NCBI RefSeq assembly: GCF_051390635.1
Contig: NZ_JBPODT010000005.1
Coordinates: forward strand, 310,001-374,000
DNA length: 64,000 nt
Direction: 5' to 3'
DNA from: Microbaculum sp051390635
GTDB lineage: Bacteria; Pseudomonadota; Alphaproteobacteria; Rhizobiales; Tepidamorphaceae
How positions within the stretch are numbered: the stretch's first letter is position 1; each line of letters begins with the position of its first letter. Of the stretch, positions 25,623-35,400 are shown piece by piece. The notes under the pieces are model-generated. The model was not told the origin of the DNA and ran no database searches. It was given only the letters and a program-made list of their open reading frames with translations. The translations under genes were made by a program, and so were the position numbers.

Positions 25623-26225
25623 ATGAACCGGAGACAGATGCTGACGACCACGGCCGCGGGAACGGCCGCCATGCTGCTGCCCTCGCTGTCGCACGCGCAG
25701 GCCTACCCGAGCGTGCAGGAAGTCCTGTTCGACTCCGAAATCCCGGTGCTGGGCAACGTCGTGGGCGACGTCACGATCGCGGAATATTTCGACTACCAGT
25801 GCCCCTACTGCAAGCGTGGTCACGACGATCTCCTCGACCTCGTCCGCGAGGACGGCAAGGTTCGCCTGGTGATGAAGGACTGGCCGATCTTCGGTGGCGC
25901 CTCGGTCTACGCGGCGAGCCTCGTCCTTGCCGCCGGCGACGACTACGAGGCCGGCCTCAACGCCCTGATGGCCACGCCGGGGCGCCTGTCGCGGGACGAG
26001 GTCGACGAGGCCCTGGCGGACGCCGGCCTCGATGCCACCGCGCTCTATGGACGCTTCGAGAAGGACCGGCCGCGCGTCGACGGCATTTTGTCCCGCAACA
26101 CCGCCCAGGCGAGAGCCTTCGGCTTCAGCGGCACGCCGGTCTACATCGTCGGCACGAAGATCTACCGCGGGGCGATAGACAGAGCCGCCATGATCGAGGC
26201 CATCGCCACGGCGCGCGAAAGCTGA
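25623..26225 (+). CDS. DsbA-family disulfide oxidoreductase, twin-arginine type signal
   Basis: 200 residues from ATG 25623, preceded by GGAG at 7 bp; a second in-frame ATG at 25599 overlaps the tlpA stop. The N-terminus NRRQMLTTTAAGTAAML looks like a Tat signal, cleaved near SHA-QA. The active site is C60-P-Y-C63 in FDYQCPYCKRG, and the cis-Pro loop is FSGTPVYIVG. This resembles the BdbD/DsbA-27KD group that introduces or shuffles disulfides in the periplasm. It is the last gene in the dsbD-tlpA-dsbA unit; both reducing and oxidising branches are thus encoded together. Confidence 0.9.
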   Translation: MNRRQMLTTTAAGTAAMLLPSLSHAQAYPSVQEVLFDSEIPVLGNVVGDVTIAEYFDYQCPYCKRGHDDLLDLVREDGKVRLVMKDWPIFGGASVYAASLVLAAGDDYEAGLNALMATPGRLSRDEVDEALADAGLDATALYGRFEKDRPRVDGILSRNTAQARAFGFSGTPVYIVGTKIYRGAIDRAAMIEAIATARES

Positions 26226-26253
26226 GCCTTCGCCGCCCGGACGGCGCCTCGCG

Positions 26254-26799
26254 TTACGATCCGCAATTGTTCGGCGCCACCGAATTGATCGTCTTGTAGC
26301 GGCCGTCCGACGTCACGATCTGCGCACAGGTGCTCGTCGACGCATTCCACCAGAACGCCGTCAGACCCTTGGTCCGGGCAAGCTCATAGCCGCGGGCGTT
26401 GAGACCCATCTCCGCCTGGCCGCCCTTGGCCCCGACCATGTCCGCGATGTCCGCCGGCGGACCGCCGGCCGTAGCCGTCGCCGTGGCCGGCGCGCCGCCC
26501 GACTGGCCACAATCCGCCGGCGCCACGGTATCGACCGTCTGATAGCGCCCGTCGCCGGTAACCACGCGGGCGCAGGTGCCCGACGCGCTGTTCCACCAGA
26601 ACGCCGTCAGGCCCTGGGTGCGGGCGAGTTCATAGCCGCGCGACTGCAGCGCCATCTCCCCCGACGAGCCCCTGGCGCCGACCAGATCCGACAGGTCCGC
26701 CGCATTCGTCGCCGTCACCGCCGGCACCGTGCTGGTCGTGTCGCTCTGGCACCCGGCGAGCGCAATCGCGGCAAAGGCTATGACAATTGACCTTTTCAT
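26254..26799 (-). CDS. lipoprotein with two tandem ~65-residue repeats
   Basis: 181 residues from ATG 26799, with GGAGA upstream. Signal peptide ends in the lipobox LAGC (Cys about residue 17). The mature part is two near-identical modules: one beginning DLSDLVGARG and ending near VAPADCG, the other beginning DIADMVGAKGG and ending VAPNNCG. Each holds GYELART.GLTAFWWN, T-C-A and TxDGRY(Q/K)T, with one internal Cys and one terminal Cys, so each module probably has one disulfide. A Gly/Thr/Ala linker separates them. The modules are known as uncharacterised domains in various proteobacteria; function unknown. It sits next to the dsb operon, consistent with disulfide-bonded envelope location. Confidence 0.85.
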   Translation of the reverse strand: MKRSIVIAFAAIALAGCQSDTTSTVPAVTATNAADLSDLVGARGSSGEMALQSRGYELARTQGLTAFWWNSASGTCARVVTGDGRYQTVDTVAPADCGQSGGAPATATATAGGPPADIADMVGAKGGQAEMGLNARGYELARTKGLTAFWWNASTSTCAQIVTSDGRYKTINSVAPNNCGS

Positions 26800-26932
26800 C
26801 CGTCGTCTCCTCTCTCGACTCGAACTCACTGTCTGTCGCCCCTCCGTGCCCGCGGCCGCCAGCCCCGAAGGGGCCGGCGAAGCGAACTCGGCCCTTGGCG
26901 CGTTGCTCGGAAGTCGAGACGCGATCCAGGCC

Positions 26933-27898
26933 TCATCTTGATTTGCGCAAAGTCTCGGACGGCAGCTCCCCGTATGTTGCACGGTAAGCCTTGGAAAACC
27001 GGCCGAGATGGAAGAAGCCGCAAGCCATCGCGATCTCCGTGACCCCTCGCCCGTCGCCGCCCTGGCAAATCTTCCTGTAGGCATGTTCGAGACGTATCGA
27101 GGCGAGGCGTGCGCCAGGCGTTGTGCCGAGCGTCTGCCGAAATGTCGCCTGAAGGCTACGCGCCCCAATCCCGACAGCACTGGCGATCTGGGAGATGGAC
27201 AGCGGTTCGCCATAGTTGGCGTGCATGAAATCTTCGGCCTTCCGCACAACACGGGCCGGACCGGCGATCACCCTGCGGTCGTCGTCACATACCGTCGCCA
27301 GATAGCTGCGGAACTGCTCCATGGCGAGTATCTCGGCGGCCTCCAGTGCCGCCGCCGAACGCAGAAACGGGACATCCGCGGCGAGGCAGGCCATGAGATA
27401 CTCGCAATACTCCCGCAGGGCGGCCACAATCGCCAAGGCCCCGCCAAGAAACAGACCGTCGTCCTTCAGCGCCGCAAACCCCGGAATCGCGCTGGCCAAC
27501 GGTTCGGATTGGATTGTGCTCATGGGCACCATCAGCACCAGCGCGACGTAGTCGTGACCCGGCGCCTGGAAAACTCGGGTGCGGCGGGAATTGGGGCGGA
27601 ACGCCAGTGACTGCCCGGCTCCTGCGCGATACTCGCGCGATCCCGCGGTGACCTGGAGCTGGCCGCGCGTCGGCAGAAGAACAGTGAAGTGATCGTGTTC
27701 CGTCAGGCTGACGTCGTGTCCGGATGACGTGACCCGCGACAGGGTGATGCCGCGTGGTCCCAGCCGAATGCTCTCGATCTTGAGGTGTTTGTCAGGCGCG
27801 TCGAAATACGAGAAAGCGTTGGTCCGGCTGAACATCATGGACTCCAGCGGGCTCTCGCCCCCCCGTCCGGCGCCAAACTCCCTCGTCGTCAGTGCCAT
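26933..27898 (-). CDS. AraC family transcriptional regulator
   Basis: About 321 residues from ATG 27898; upstream in-frame ATGs at 27940 and 27967 are possible. The N-terminal part (to about 200) looks like a cupin-type AraC ligand-binding domain (DHFTVLLPTRGQLQVT, GQSLAFRPNSRRT). The C-terminal part has two helix-turn-helix motifs: EPLSISQIASAVGIGARSLQATFRQ, and GRGVTEIAMACGFFHLGRFSKAYRATYGE. It ends ETLRKSR. The target is unknown; the divergent secreted-protein gene at 28337 or the neighbouring lipoprotein are possible targets. Its upstream region is notably AT-rich. Confidence 0.88.
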   Translation of the reverse strand: MALTTREFGAGRGGESPLESMMFSRTNAFSYFDAPDKHLKIESIRLGPRGITLSRVTSSGHDVSLTEHDHFTVLLPTRGQLQVTAGSREYRAGAGQSLAFRPNSRRTRVFQAPGHDYVALVLMVPMSTIQSEPLASAIPGFAALKDDGLFLGGALAIVAALREYCEYLMACLAADVPFLRSAAALEAAEILAMEQFRSYLATVCDDDRRVIAGPARVVRKAEDFMHANYGEPLSISQIASAVGIGARSLQATFRQTLGTTPGARLASIRLEHAYRKICQGGDGRGVTEIAMACGFFHLGRFSKAYRATYGELPSETLRKSR

Positions 27899-27967
27899 CG
27901 ATCCGGATTCCCCGTCGGCCGGCTTTGGACTGGCCGGCATTGGAGCTGTAATTCTGACTGTATACAT

Positions 27968-28336
27968 TAATCATTTGAGTAGCCAACAAAGTATATCGTT
28001 CGAGCCTTGAAACGATCGAACAATCGCGTGGATTGGCCATCTCGTCGGGAGGCCTCCGATTCAGTCGCGATGTATCCGTGTCGACGCGGTCTTACCGGAA
28101 TGACTTTTGCGCAATCCGGATAATCGAGTTCGCGATGTGGATTGTTAGCCGCGTTGGCAACGCTAGTCTTCATCGTGTTGCAGCTGAGACCGGAGGTCAC
28201 GGGCTACACCACGCTGTCGTTCAAACGCTCTGGTTCCGTTGCCCCGACCGTAGGGGCGGGGTCGACTGATGGTGTCTGTGGCAGGAGAACAATCGACTAG
28301 CACGCCCATCGTGCAGAGATGCCGACGGAGGCAATC
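27968..28336. other. 369-bp intergenic region, no supported gene
   Basis: Lower GC than its surroundings near 27930-28020. It contains an inverted repeat ATCGTT-N10-AACGAT (27995-28016) and an overlapping GTTCGA-N12-TCGAAC (27998-28021), possible regulator sites for the AraC gene. Short open frames here show no family resemblance. The strong GGAGG at about 28327-28331 serves the next gene. Confidence 0.4.
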
Positions 28337-29062
28337 ATGAATGTGGCGTCTGAATCGAGGCTGTCCGCCTGGACCTTCACAACGGGATTGGCGTTCGGTG
28401 CACGGCGCCGATGCATGAGGCGCGGCGTCGTCGCACTGTACGCGCCTCTCGCGACCGTGATCGTCACGGCCTTCGTTGGCGCAACGGCGGCGAAGGCGGA
28501 TATCCCGATTTTCAACGCGACCTGCCCGCAGGGGATCGAGGTTCACGCCGACAAAGGGGGACCCGTCTTCATCAACGGATCGAAAACCCAACTGAAGACC
28601 TTCAACGAGAACTACTATGAGGCCAGCGGCTCCGGCGTAACGATATCGCTTTCGATCAATCCGGACGGAACGCCTGCCGTGACCTACACGGCGAAGGGTG
28701 GCGCCAATGGCATATGCCAGGTCAAGACGGCCTCGGTGACCGAACCGTCAAGCGGGACGGCATCGGCCGACGTCGACCTGCGTGGAATCGGCACCGTCAA
28801 TGGCGGTGGTCCCACCAACGGCCACCTCTTCAAGGGCAGGCACGGCAGATACGCGCTTCTGATCACTGCGACCCAGGACGGTTTTACCTGCAGCGGCCTC
28901 ATGGAAGAGGCACCCGGAACCAGCAAGGCGATGATCATGCCCATCACCTGCACGAATGGCGCGCGCGGGAACGCGACGATTCGCCTGAACAACTCCGGAA
29001 AGGGATTTACCGTGCCCTTTGCATTGTCGGACGGCAAGGGCGGCTATGTCCTCTTGCGATGA
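28337..29062 (+). CDS. secreted protein of unknown function
   Basis: About 241 residues from ATG 28337 (GGAGG 5 bp upstream; ATG 28319 is less likely). A long N-terminal region with a hydrophobic core (YAPLATVIVTAFVGATAA, cleavage near AKA-DI) suggests Sec export. The mature protein is Thr/Gly-rich with TCPQGIEVHADKGGPVFINGS, GICQV, FTCSGLM and the C-terminal PITCTNGARGNATIRLNNSG, a beta-rich segment seen in several uncharacterised alphaproteobacterial proteins. Four cysteines (TC, IC, TCSG, TC) would fit two disulfides. No catalytic motif is visible. It is followed closely by the CPBP gene at 29090. Confidence 0.7.
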   Translation: MNVASESRLSAWTFTTGLAFGARRRCMRRGVVALYAPLATVIVTAFVGATAAKADIPIFNATCPQGIEVHADKGGPVFINGSKTQLKTFNENYYEASGSGVTISLSINPDGTPAVTYTAKGGANGICQVKTASVTEPSSGTASADVDLRGIGTVNGGGPTNGHLFKGRHGRYALLITATQDGFTCSGLMEEAPGTSKAMIMPITCTNGARGNATIRLNNSGKGFTVPFALSDGKGGYVLLR

Positions 29063-29089
29063 ACGTAGCCCGGTGCGCGGGGGCGCCGG

Positions 29090-29875
29090 ATGAGTGCCGA
29101 AGCGCCAACCGTCGCCGCGCGCCCCGACCACTTGATGTGGCTCGAACGACGCGACGATGATTTTCCCTACTACCGCGGAAAACCGGTCGAGATCACCGGC
29201 CCCCAGTGGTGGTTCGTCATGCTCGGCGTCGCAGCTGGATACCTGGTGCTGATCTTCACGCTCGCGGTCTTTTCGACCGGTCTTCTGCAGTTTCTGCCGG
29301 CAATCCTGTTTTTCGCAATTCCACTGGTGGCGTTGGGCATGGTGGCGGGCCGCGGCTGGAGCGCGATCTTCAGACCGCTTCGTGGCATCGATTTCGTTTG
29401 GATGGTCGTTTTCTTCATCCTGAACTGGGTCGTCGTCCTGGCTGTCGGCCTTCTCATGATCAACCTGCTCGAGACATCACCGAACCCGGCGACCCAGGTC
29501 GTGGCCACGGCATCGACCAGCGACCGGATATACTTCTTCGTCAAGACGGGATTGCAGCTGTTCGGCGAAGAGGTCTTTTCGATCCTGCCATTCCTTGCGT
29601 TGTTGTACTGGCTCGTCGCGCGCCGCGGTATGTCGCGCAATACAGGGGTATTGCTTGCCTGTCTCGGCACCGCGCTGATCTTCGCCCTGGCGCACCTGAA
29701 TACCTACAACTGGAACTTCGCCCAGGCGCTCCTCGGCGTCGGAGTGGCGCGCCTCGTCCTTCTGGTGCCCTACATCATGACCAAGAATGTCCTGGTTTCG
29801 ACCGGAGCCCACGTCCTGAACGACTGGGCCATTTTCAGTCTTCCGCTGCTGCTCGGCGCCGGTAGTGACGGCTAG
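29090..29875 (+). CDS. CPBP family intramembrane glutamic endopeptidase-like protein
   Basis: 261 residues, about seven membrane segments. Family motifs are motif 1 FGEEVFSILPF, motif 2 IFALAHLNTYNW and motif 3 HVLNDW, which supply the catalytic Glu pair, His and Asn/Asp of CAAX-type/bacteriocin-processing proteases. Motif 1 lacks the arginine that normally follows EExxxR (here Ile/Leu), so activity is uncertain. An unusual cytoplasmic N-terminus (LERRDDDFPYYRGKPVEI) precedes the first membrane segment. Roles in the family range from prenyl-protein processing to immunity; nothing in context narrows it. It starts 27 bp after the secreted protein. Confidence 0.75.
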   Translation: MSAEAPTVAARPDHLMWLERRDDDFPYYRGKPVEITGPQWWFVMLGVAAGYLVLIFTLAVFSTGLLQFLPAILFFAIPLVALGMVAGRGWSAIFRPLRGIDFVWMVVFFILNWVVVLAVGLLMINLLETSPNPATQVVATASTSDRIYFFVKTGLQLFGEEVFSILPFLALLYWLVARRGMSRNTGVLLACLGTALIFALAHLNTYNWNFAQALLGVGVARLVLLVPYIMTKNVLVSTGAHVLNDWAIFSLPLLLGAGSDG

Positions 29876-30162
29876 GGTCCGATGCCGGATGAATGGCAGT
29901 ACCAGATGGCGCCGCACCGCGCTTTGCGGGGATCAGCGGCTGACCGGCTGGGTCGCCGGCCGATATCTGAGAAAGGCCGCGCTGCCGAGTGGCAACGAGC
30001 GCGATCTCGACCTCCAGGCGGGCAAACTCGTGGGAAGTGATCCAGGGCTGGGATTCAACCAGGAACGGACCGGGGACCAGAACCGGATCTCTATCAACGG
30101 TGAAGAGCGATACGAAATCCCGGACGTCGTGATCTACGGAGATTGAAGTTGGGAGTTCGGAT
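29876..30162. other. 287-bp gap, no confident gene
   Basis: A plus-strand open frame (ATG 29889 to 30146) ends with plausible codon use (NGEERYEIPDVVIYGD) but has no recognisable family, no ribosome site and a poor N-terminus. It may be a decayed gene end or chance. Confidence 0.25.
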
Positions 30163-32238
30163 ATGAACGAGACCATCCGCCGCGCTAGTTGCATGACTGC
30201 CTTCGTCGCGCTGCTGACAAGCTCCGCCGCCGCACAGGATGCCGAGGTGCCGCAAAGCGGCCCCGATGCGCTGGAATTCTCGGTCGAGAACATGGACCTG
30301 ACCGCGGATCCGCGGGTCGATTTCCAGCGCTTCGCCGCCGGCCGCTGGCTCGATCGTGTCGAACGGCCGGCGAAGCTCGCCGCGTTCGGAATGGCCGCGG
30401 TGATGCAGGAGCGGCTGAGCACGCTATTGCGCGAGACGATGGCCAAGGCGGCCGAAGCCGCGGCAACGGCCCCAAAGGGAAGCCCCGCGCAGCAGGTCGG
30501 CGCCTTCTACGCCGCCTACATGGACACCGCCGCACGCGATGCCGCCGGGGTCGAGCCGATACGCGCCGAGCTCGACGCCATCGCGGCGATCGAAACCAAC
30601 GACGATCTCGTGCGCTATCTCGCGCACTGGACCGAGACGGCCGGCTTTCCTCCGCTCGCCGCCATCGTCCCAAGCGCCGATGCAGCCGACAATACGCGGT
30701 ATGCGCTGTTCGCGCTGGGCGGCGACCTCGCGCTGACGCGCCTGCTGGCCTCGGTCTACGACCAGCCCGAGCACGCGGCCCAGCGGGAGGCCTATCGGAC
30801 CTACATTACTGGCACCCTGAAGGTGGCGGGATATGCGCCCGGACGCGAGGCCGACCTTGCCACGATGATCGACGCGCTGGAGGTGGAGCTGCACGCCGGC
30901 GAGCCGACGCCGGCCGAGCGGGTCGATCCGTACAGCCGCTACCACCCGATGAGCCTCGACGAACTGCAGTCGCAGATTCCGGAACTCGACCTGACACTGT
31001 TCATCGCAAGCCTCGGCTTCTCGAAGCCGGACAGCATCGTGCTCTACATGCCCCGCTACTTCCCGGTGCTCTCGCAGGTCCTGCGCGATCACGACATGCA
31101 GGACATCCGCGACTACCTGTCCTACCGGCTGATCCGGAAGTTCTCCAACGTGCTGAGCACCGACTTCGATGCGCCGAGCCAGGCGTTCCTGGCGACGATG
31201 ACCGGCGTCGAGATCGAGCCCACCCGCGAAGAGAAGGCGCTGGCCCTGACGACGGAAAGCCTGGGGCAACCGTTGGGGCAGGTCTACGTCGACGCGTATT
31301 TTTCCAAGGCCCAGCGCGAAAGGGCGGCGCAGGTGATCGAGCTCGTCCGCGCCGCGTTCCTGGCCCGTATCCCGACCCGCGTCTGGCTGACCGACGCCAC
31401 ACGAACCGAGGCCCTGAAAAAGGCCGAGGCGCTCTACTTCAAGGTCGGGTACCCCGATGCGTGGATCGACTTTTCCGGTGTCGAGATCGGCAGCGATCCG
31501 GTTGCCAATCTGACCAACATCGCGCGCTTCGACTGGCAACGAACGGTCGCCGACTTCGCGGGACCGGTGAAGCACGACCCGTTCAGCGCACCGTCGACCC
31601 TGCCCGAGGTCATCAACGCGGCCTACATCCCCGCGGAAAACGGCTTCCAGGTCCCCGCCGCCTTCCTTCAGTCGCCGGTGTTCCAGCCCGATATGGATGC
31701 GCCGGTGCGGTTTTGCCGGCTGAGCGCGGTCCTGGGCCACGAGATGACGCATGGCTTCGACAGCCAGGGCCGCAATTACGACGCCAAGGGCAACTTGCGC
31801 AATTGGTGGACAGCCGAGGACGAGGCCGCCTTCACCGCCGAGGCGCGGAAACTGGTCGAACAAGCCGACGCCTACGAGGCGTTGCCCGGCCTCAACGTCC
31901 GCGGCGCCCAGACCGTCGGCGAGAACATGGCCGATGTCGGCGGCATCAACTTCGCCTATGACGCCCTGACGACCTGGCTGCAGGACCATCCCGAGCAGAA
32001 CGTCGAGATCGACGGCTATACGCCTGCGCAGCGTTGCTTTATCGCCTGGGCGCAACTCTGGACGGAGAAGACCACAGACGCCTTCATCACCAACCAGGTG
32101 ATGACCAACGAACACCCGCCGAACAACTACCGCGCCACCGCGGCGCTCCAGCACGTGGATGCCTTCTACGAGGCCTTCGGCATCGGGGAAGGCGATCCGA
32201 TGTGGCTGCCGCCCGAGAAGCGGGTGCGTGCCTGGTGA
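30163..32238 (+). CDS. M13 family metallopeptidase (neprilysin/PepO-like)
   Basis: 691 residues, usual length. Signal peptide about 1-23 (ASCMTAFVALLTSSAAA-QD), so extracytoplasmic. The large N-terminal helical domain (about 40-440, with FQRFAAGRWLDR, normally F-Y-xACG-xW) is followed by the catalytic domain: HEMTH at residues 526-530 and the third zinc ligand Glu587 in GENMADVGGINFAYDAL. The C-terminus FAWAQLWTEK-like stretch and EHPPNNYRATAALQHVDAFYEAFGI are the usual closing motifs. It would trim exported or imported oligopeptides. It precedes the dikinase cluster by 201 bp; whether it belongs to that unit is not clear. Confidence 0.93.
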   Translation: MNETIRRASCMTAFVALLTSSAAAQDAEVPQSGPDALEFSVENMDLTADPRVDFQRFAAGRWLDRVERPAKLAAFGMAAVMQERLSTLLRETMAKAAEAAATAPKGSPAQQVGAFYAAYMDTAARDAAGVEPIRAELDAIAAIETNDDLVRYLAHWTETAGFPPLAAIVPSADAADNTRYALFALGGDLALTRLLASVYDQPEHAAQREAYRTYITGTLKVAGYAPGREADLATMIDALEVELHAGEPTPAERVDPYSRYHPMSLDELQSQIPELDLTLFIASLGFSKPDSIVLYMPRYFPVLSQVLRDHDMQDIRDYLSYRLIRKFSNVLSTDFDAPSQAFLATMTGVEIEPTREEKALALTTESLGQPLGQVYVDAYFSKAQRERAAQVIELVRAAFLARIPTRVWLTDATRTEALKKAEALYFKVGYPDAWIDFSGVEIGSDPVANLTNIARFDWQRTVADFAGPVKHDPFSAPSTLPEVINAAYIPAENGFQVPAAFLQSPVFQPDMDAPVRFCRLSAVLGHEMTHGFDSQGRNYDAKGNLRNWWTAEDEAAFTAEARKLVEQADAYEALPGLNVRGAQTVGENMADVGGINFAYDALTTWLQDHPEQNVEIDGYTPAQRCFIAWAQLWTEKTTDAFITNQVMTNEHPPNNYRATAALQHVDAFYEAFGIGEGDPMWLPPEKRVRAW

Positions 32239-32439
32239 TCCGGCCGGCCGGTCAAGCCGCTCGCTCCGGTTCGGCTTGCCCGACGATCCGCTGCCGTTCT
32301 AGGCTGCACCGGTTGTTAGCCGGCGCGCGGTCGCCCCGTACACAAGCCGTCTCGCAACGATCCGGTTGCGGCCATCATCGGCCGTGGCGGCGAACCGTTC
32401 GCGTGACGATGCCAGCAAACCACTGGAAGTGGGACGACG

Positions 32440-35400
32440 ATGGTAGTTAGCAAGATTCCCGGCGTCACGGCGGCCTGCCTCATCGCTGCGATAGGCCTGG
32501 CGACACCCGAGGGCCCCGCCTCCGGCTTCGAGGCGCAGAAACTTTCGCCTGACGTGACCGAGCGTCTGGACCAGGCCTGGAGCATCAGCCGTCAGAAGAT
32601 AAAGGGGCCGTTTGGCCCGAATACATGCGTCTGCAACGACGGCCGCAGCGCGCCGCTTCTGACCCAGAGCGGAGAGATCCGCAACATTTGCGGCGACGAG
32701 ACGCTGTTCTGTGCCGCGTTCAAGGCGGACTGGGGCAAGGATCTGGAGACGGACGGCGTCTACGTCGCCAACATCTTCTCGCGCGATCTCTACGAATGGG
32801 ACCGTATCGCCAACCACTTCGATCTGGTCCGCGGCTATATTCTCGAACGCTATGTCATCGACACGTCGCCGGAGAACAAACTGTCGCAGATGCGCCAGTA
32901 TGGCGGCCTGTCCGGTGCGGAATACGAGATCGTCGCCAAGCGCGATTTCTACGAGCGCTTCCTCGCCGCGGAAGACTACAACGATTTCCGCCATTTCCTG
33001 CTCGCCTACGAACTGCAGAAACGCCACTTTTCCCGCGGCGGCTTCGGCAAGATGCAGGAGGTGCGCAATATGGCGTCGCGCATCCAGGGGATCGACGGCG
33101 GTTTCAAGCCGCTCCGCGACGCGGTGCACAATCAGGTCTCGGCCTCCCTCATCCCAATACTGGAGGACTACCGCGACAACCACGCCAACGCGCGCACCCA
33201 GGCGCTGACCGACGAACTCATCGCCGAGATCCGAACGCTGACCTCCCTCGACGTTGCCGCGCTCGACGACGATATCGGCGCGATCGAGAACCAGCGCCTC
33301 ATGCAGTTGCTCACCAATCTTTCGGTACGGGCTGCGGCGAGCGATGGGGTGGAAACCATGGCGGCGCTCGGCGAGATGATGCGCGTCGCCCGCGAATCCG
33401 TCGCCGACGGAACGCTTTCGCCCGGCGACAGGCGCCGCGCGATCGATCTGAACATCGTCGCCTCCGCCGTCATGCAGAGCGAGGGATCCCGCCTGCGCGA
33501 CGAAGGCACGATGTCGATCGGGCAGACGATCGCTATGATGCGGGCGCTGGTGGACGGCGCCTACGGCGTCGGCCTCCTGTCATCGCGCGAGCGGGCGTCG
33601 GCGTCGAACAACCTGCAGATCCTGCTCCTGGAAGGCGGGCTGGAGGGCGGCACGGTGCCACGGGCCGAACTCAAGCACCGCATGGCCCTTGCCGCCCGCG
33701 TGGTGGAATGGGCGCAGAACAGCGCGATCCTCGCCTTCGCGGAAGTGTGGTCCCAATGGCTGCACCTGATGCCGGAGGTCGGTCGCCTGCCCGACGACAT
33801 CGTCAGGGGATCGCCGCTGCTGCTCTACGCCGACGCCCACCAGGAAGTGGCCGACTTCGCGGTTGGGCTCGGCGCCGTACGACACGAGCTGGCGGGAACC
33901 GAAGTCACCGGCGGCGTCCGCGCCCTCAATCCCGGGCTCGCCGTCGGCCCGCTGCTCTTGAACCCGGAGAGCGGCAGCTACTCCCGATCCGAGCTGGTCG
34001 CGCTCGCGGCGACCCCGGAAGACCTGCAGCCGACGGCCGGAATCCTCACCCAGGGCGAAGGCAACGTCGTGAGCCATGTCCAGCTCCTGGCGCGCGCGCT
34101 GGGGATTCCCAACGCCGTCGCGGCGAAGCAGCCATTCGATACGGTCGCCACGCTGGCGCAGGAGGACGTGTTCTACGCCGTGACGCCCAACGGCAGGGTC
34201 ATCGTCAAGAAATCGGCCGACATGACCGACCTGGAAAAGGACGTGCTCGCGGAATACACCGCCAACGTCTCCCGCGACGACGACGGGGAGCTGGCCGATG
34301 CGGGCGGGGCCGGAAAGCTCCACATCGACAAGGACCGGCTCGACCTCTCCGTCGCGGCGCCCGTGCCCCTCACCAGCCTGCGCCGCAAGGACTCGGGCAT
34401 CCTGAGCGGGCCGAAGGCGGCATTCCTGGGGGAACTCAAGCACCTGTTCCCCGATAACGTGGCGCGCGGCGTCGTCCTGCCCTTCGGCGTCTATTACGAA
34501 CATTACAAGCGCGCACGCGTGTCCGTGCCCGAGAACCTGGCGGGCAAGGACATCGCCGAGCCGGGCCAACCGCTGCCGGACTTCGTGCGCGCGACCTATG
34601 CCCGGTTCTTCGGCGAGATGATCCCGAGCGGACTGGGCGAAAAGGAGCTGTCGGACTGGATCAAGCCGCGGCTCGACGTCATCGTGGCCTCGATCATCGA
34701 AACCCCGCTCGACGAGAGCCTGAAGGCCGCGATCGCGACCGAACTGGACAAGCAGGGCCTGCTGGATCCGAACGATCCTTCGATGACGGTCGGGTGCTTC
34801 GTCAGAAGCGACACCAATGTCGAGGACATGGAGAATTTCAATGGCGCCGGCCTGAACCTGACCATCTTCAATCTCGTCTCGCTCGACGACATCTATAGCG
34901 GGGTCAAGGAGGTCTGGGCCTCGCCCTTCCGCTACCGGTCGTTTTCCTGGCGGCAGACGTTGATCGACGATCCCGAGTGGGTTCTCCCCTCGGTCATCAT
35001 CCTGGAGTCGGTTCCTTCCGAAAAATCCGGTGTCGCGATCACGGCGGACATCAATTCCGGTGATCCCGACGCGATCCTGATGGCGACGTCGGAAGGCGTC
35101 GGCGGGGCGGTGGACGGAACGCCCGCCGAAACGTTGTTGTGGTCGACCTACGGCATCGAGCTGGTCACCATGTTCAAGTCGCCGACCCGCCGCATGCTGA
35201 AGCCCGAAGGGGGCATCGACGTGATCGCGTCCACCGGCCGGGAATACGTCCTGAGCGACGAGGAAGTGGCCGCGCTCTCCGACGCGGCCAGGAAGATCGA
35301 AGCGTCCCTGGAGCCGACCCTGAATGCCGCGGGAACGCCGAGGCCATGGGACATCGAGTACGGCTTCGCCGACGGCAAGCTGTGGCTGTTTCAAACACGC

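Noticed and set aside
28033..28269. 78-codon frame in the 369-bp gap
   Set aside because: No family resemblance, no ribosome site, poor codon use.
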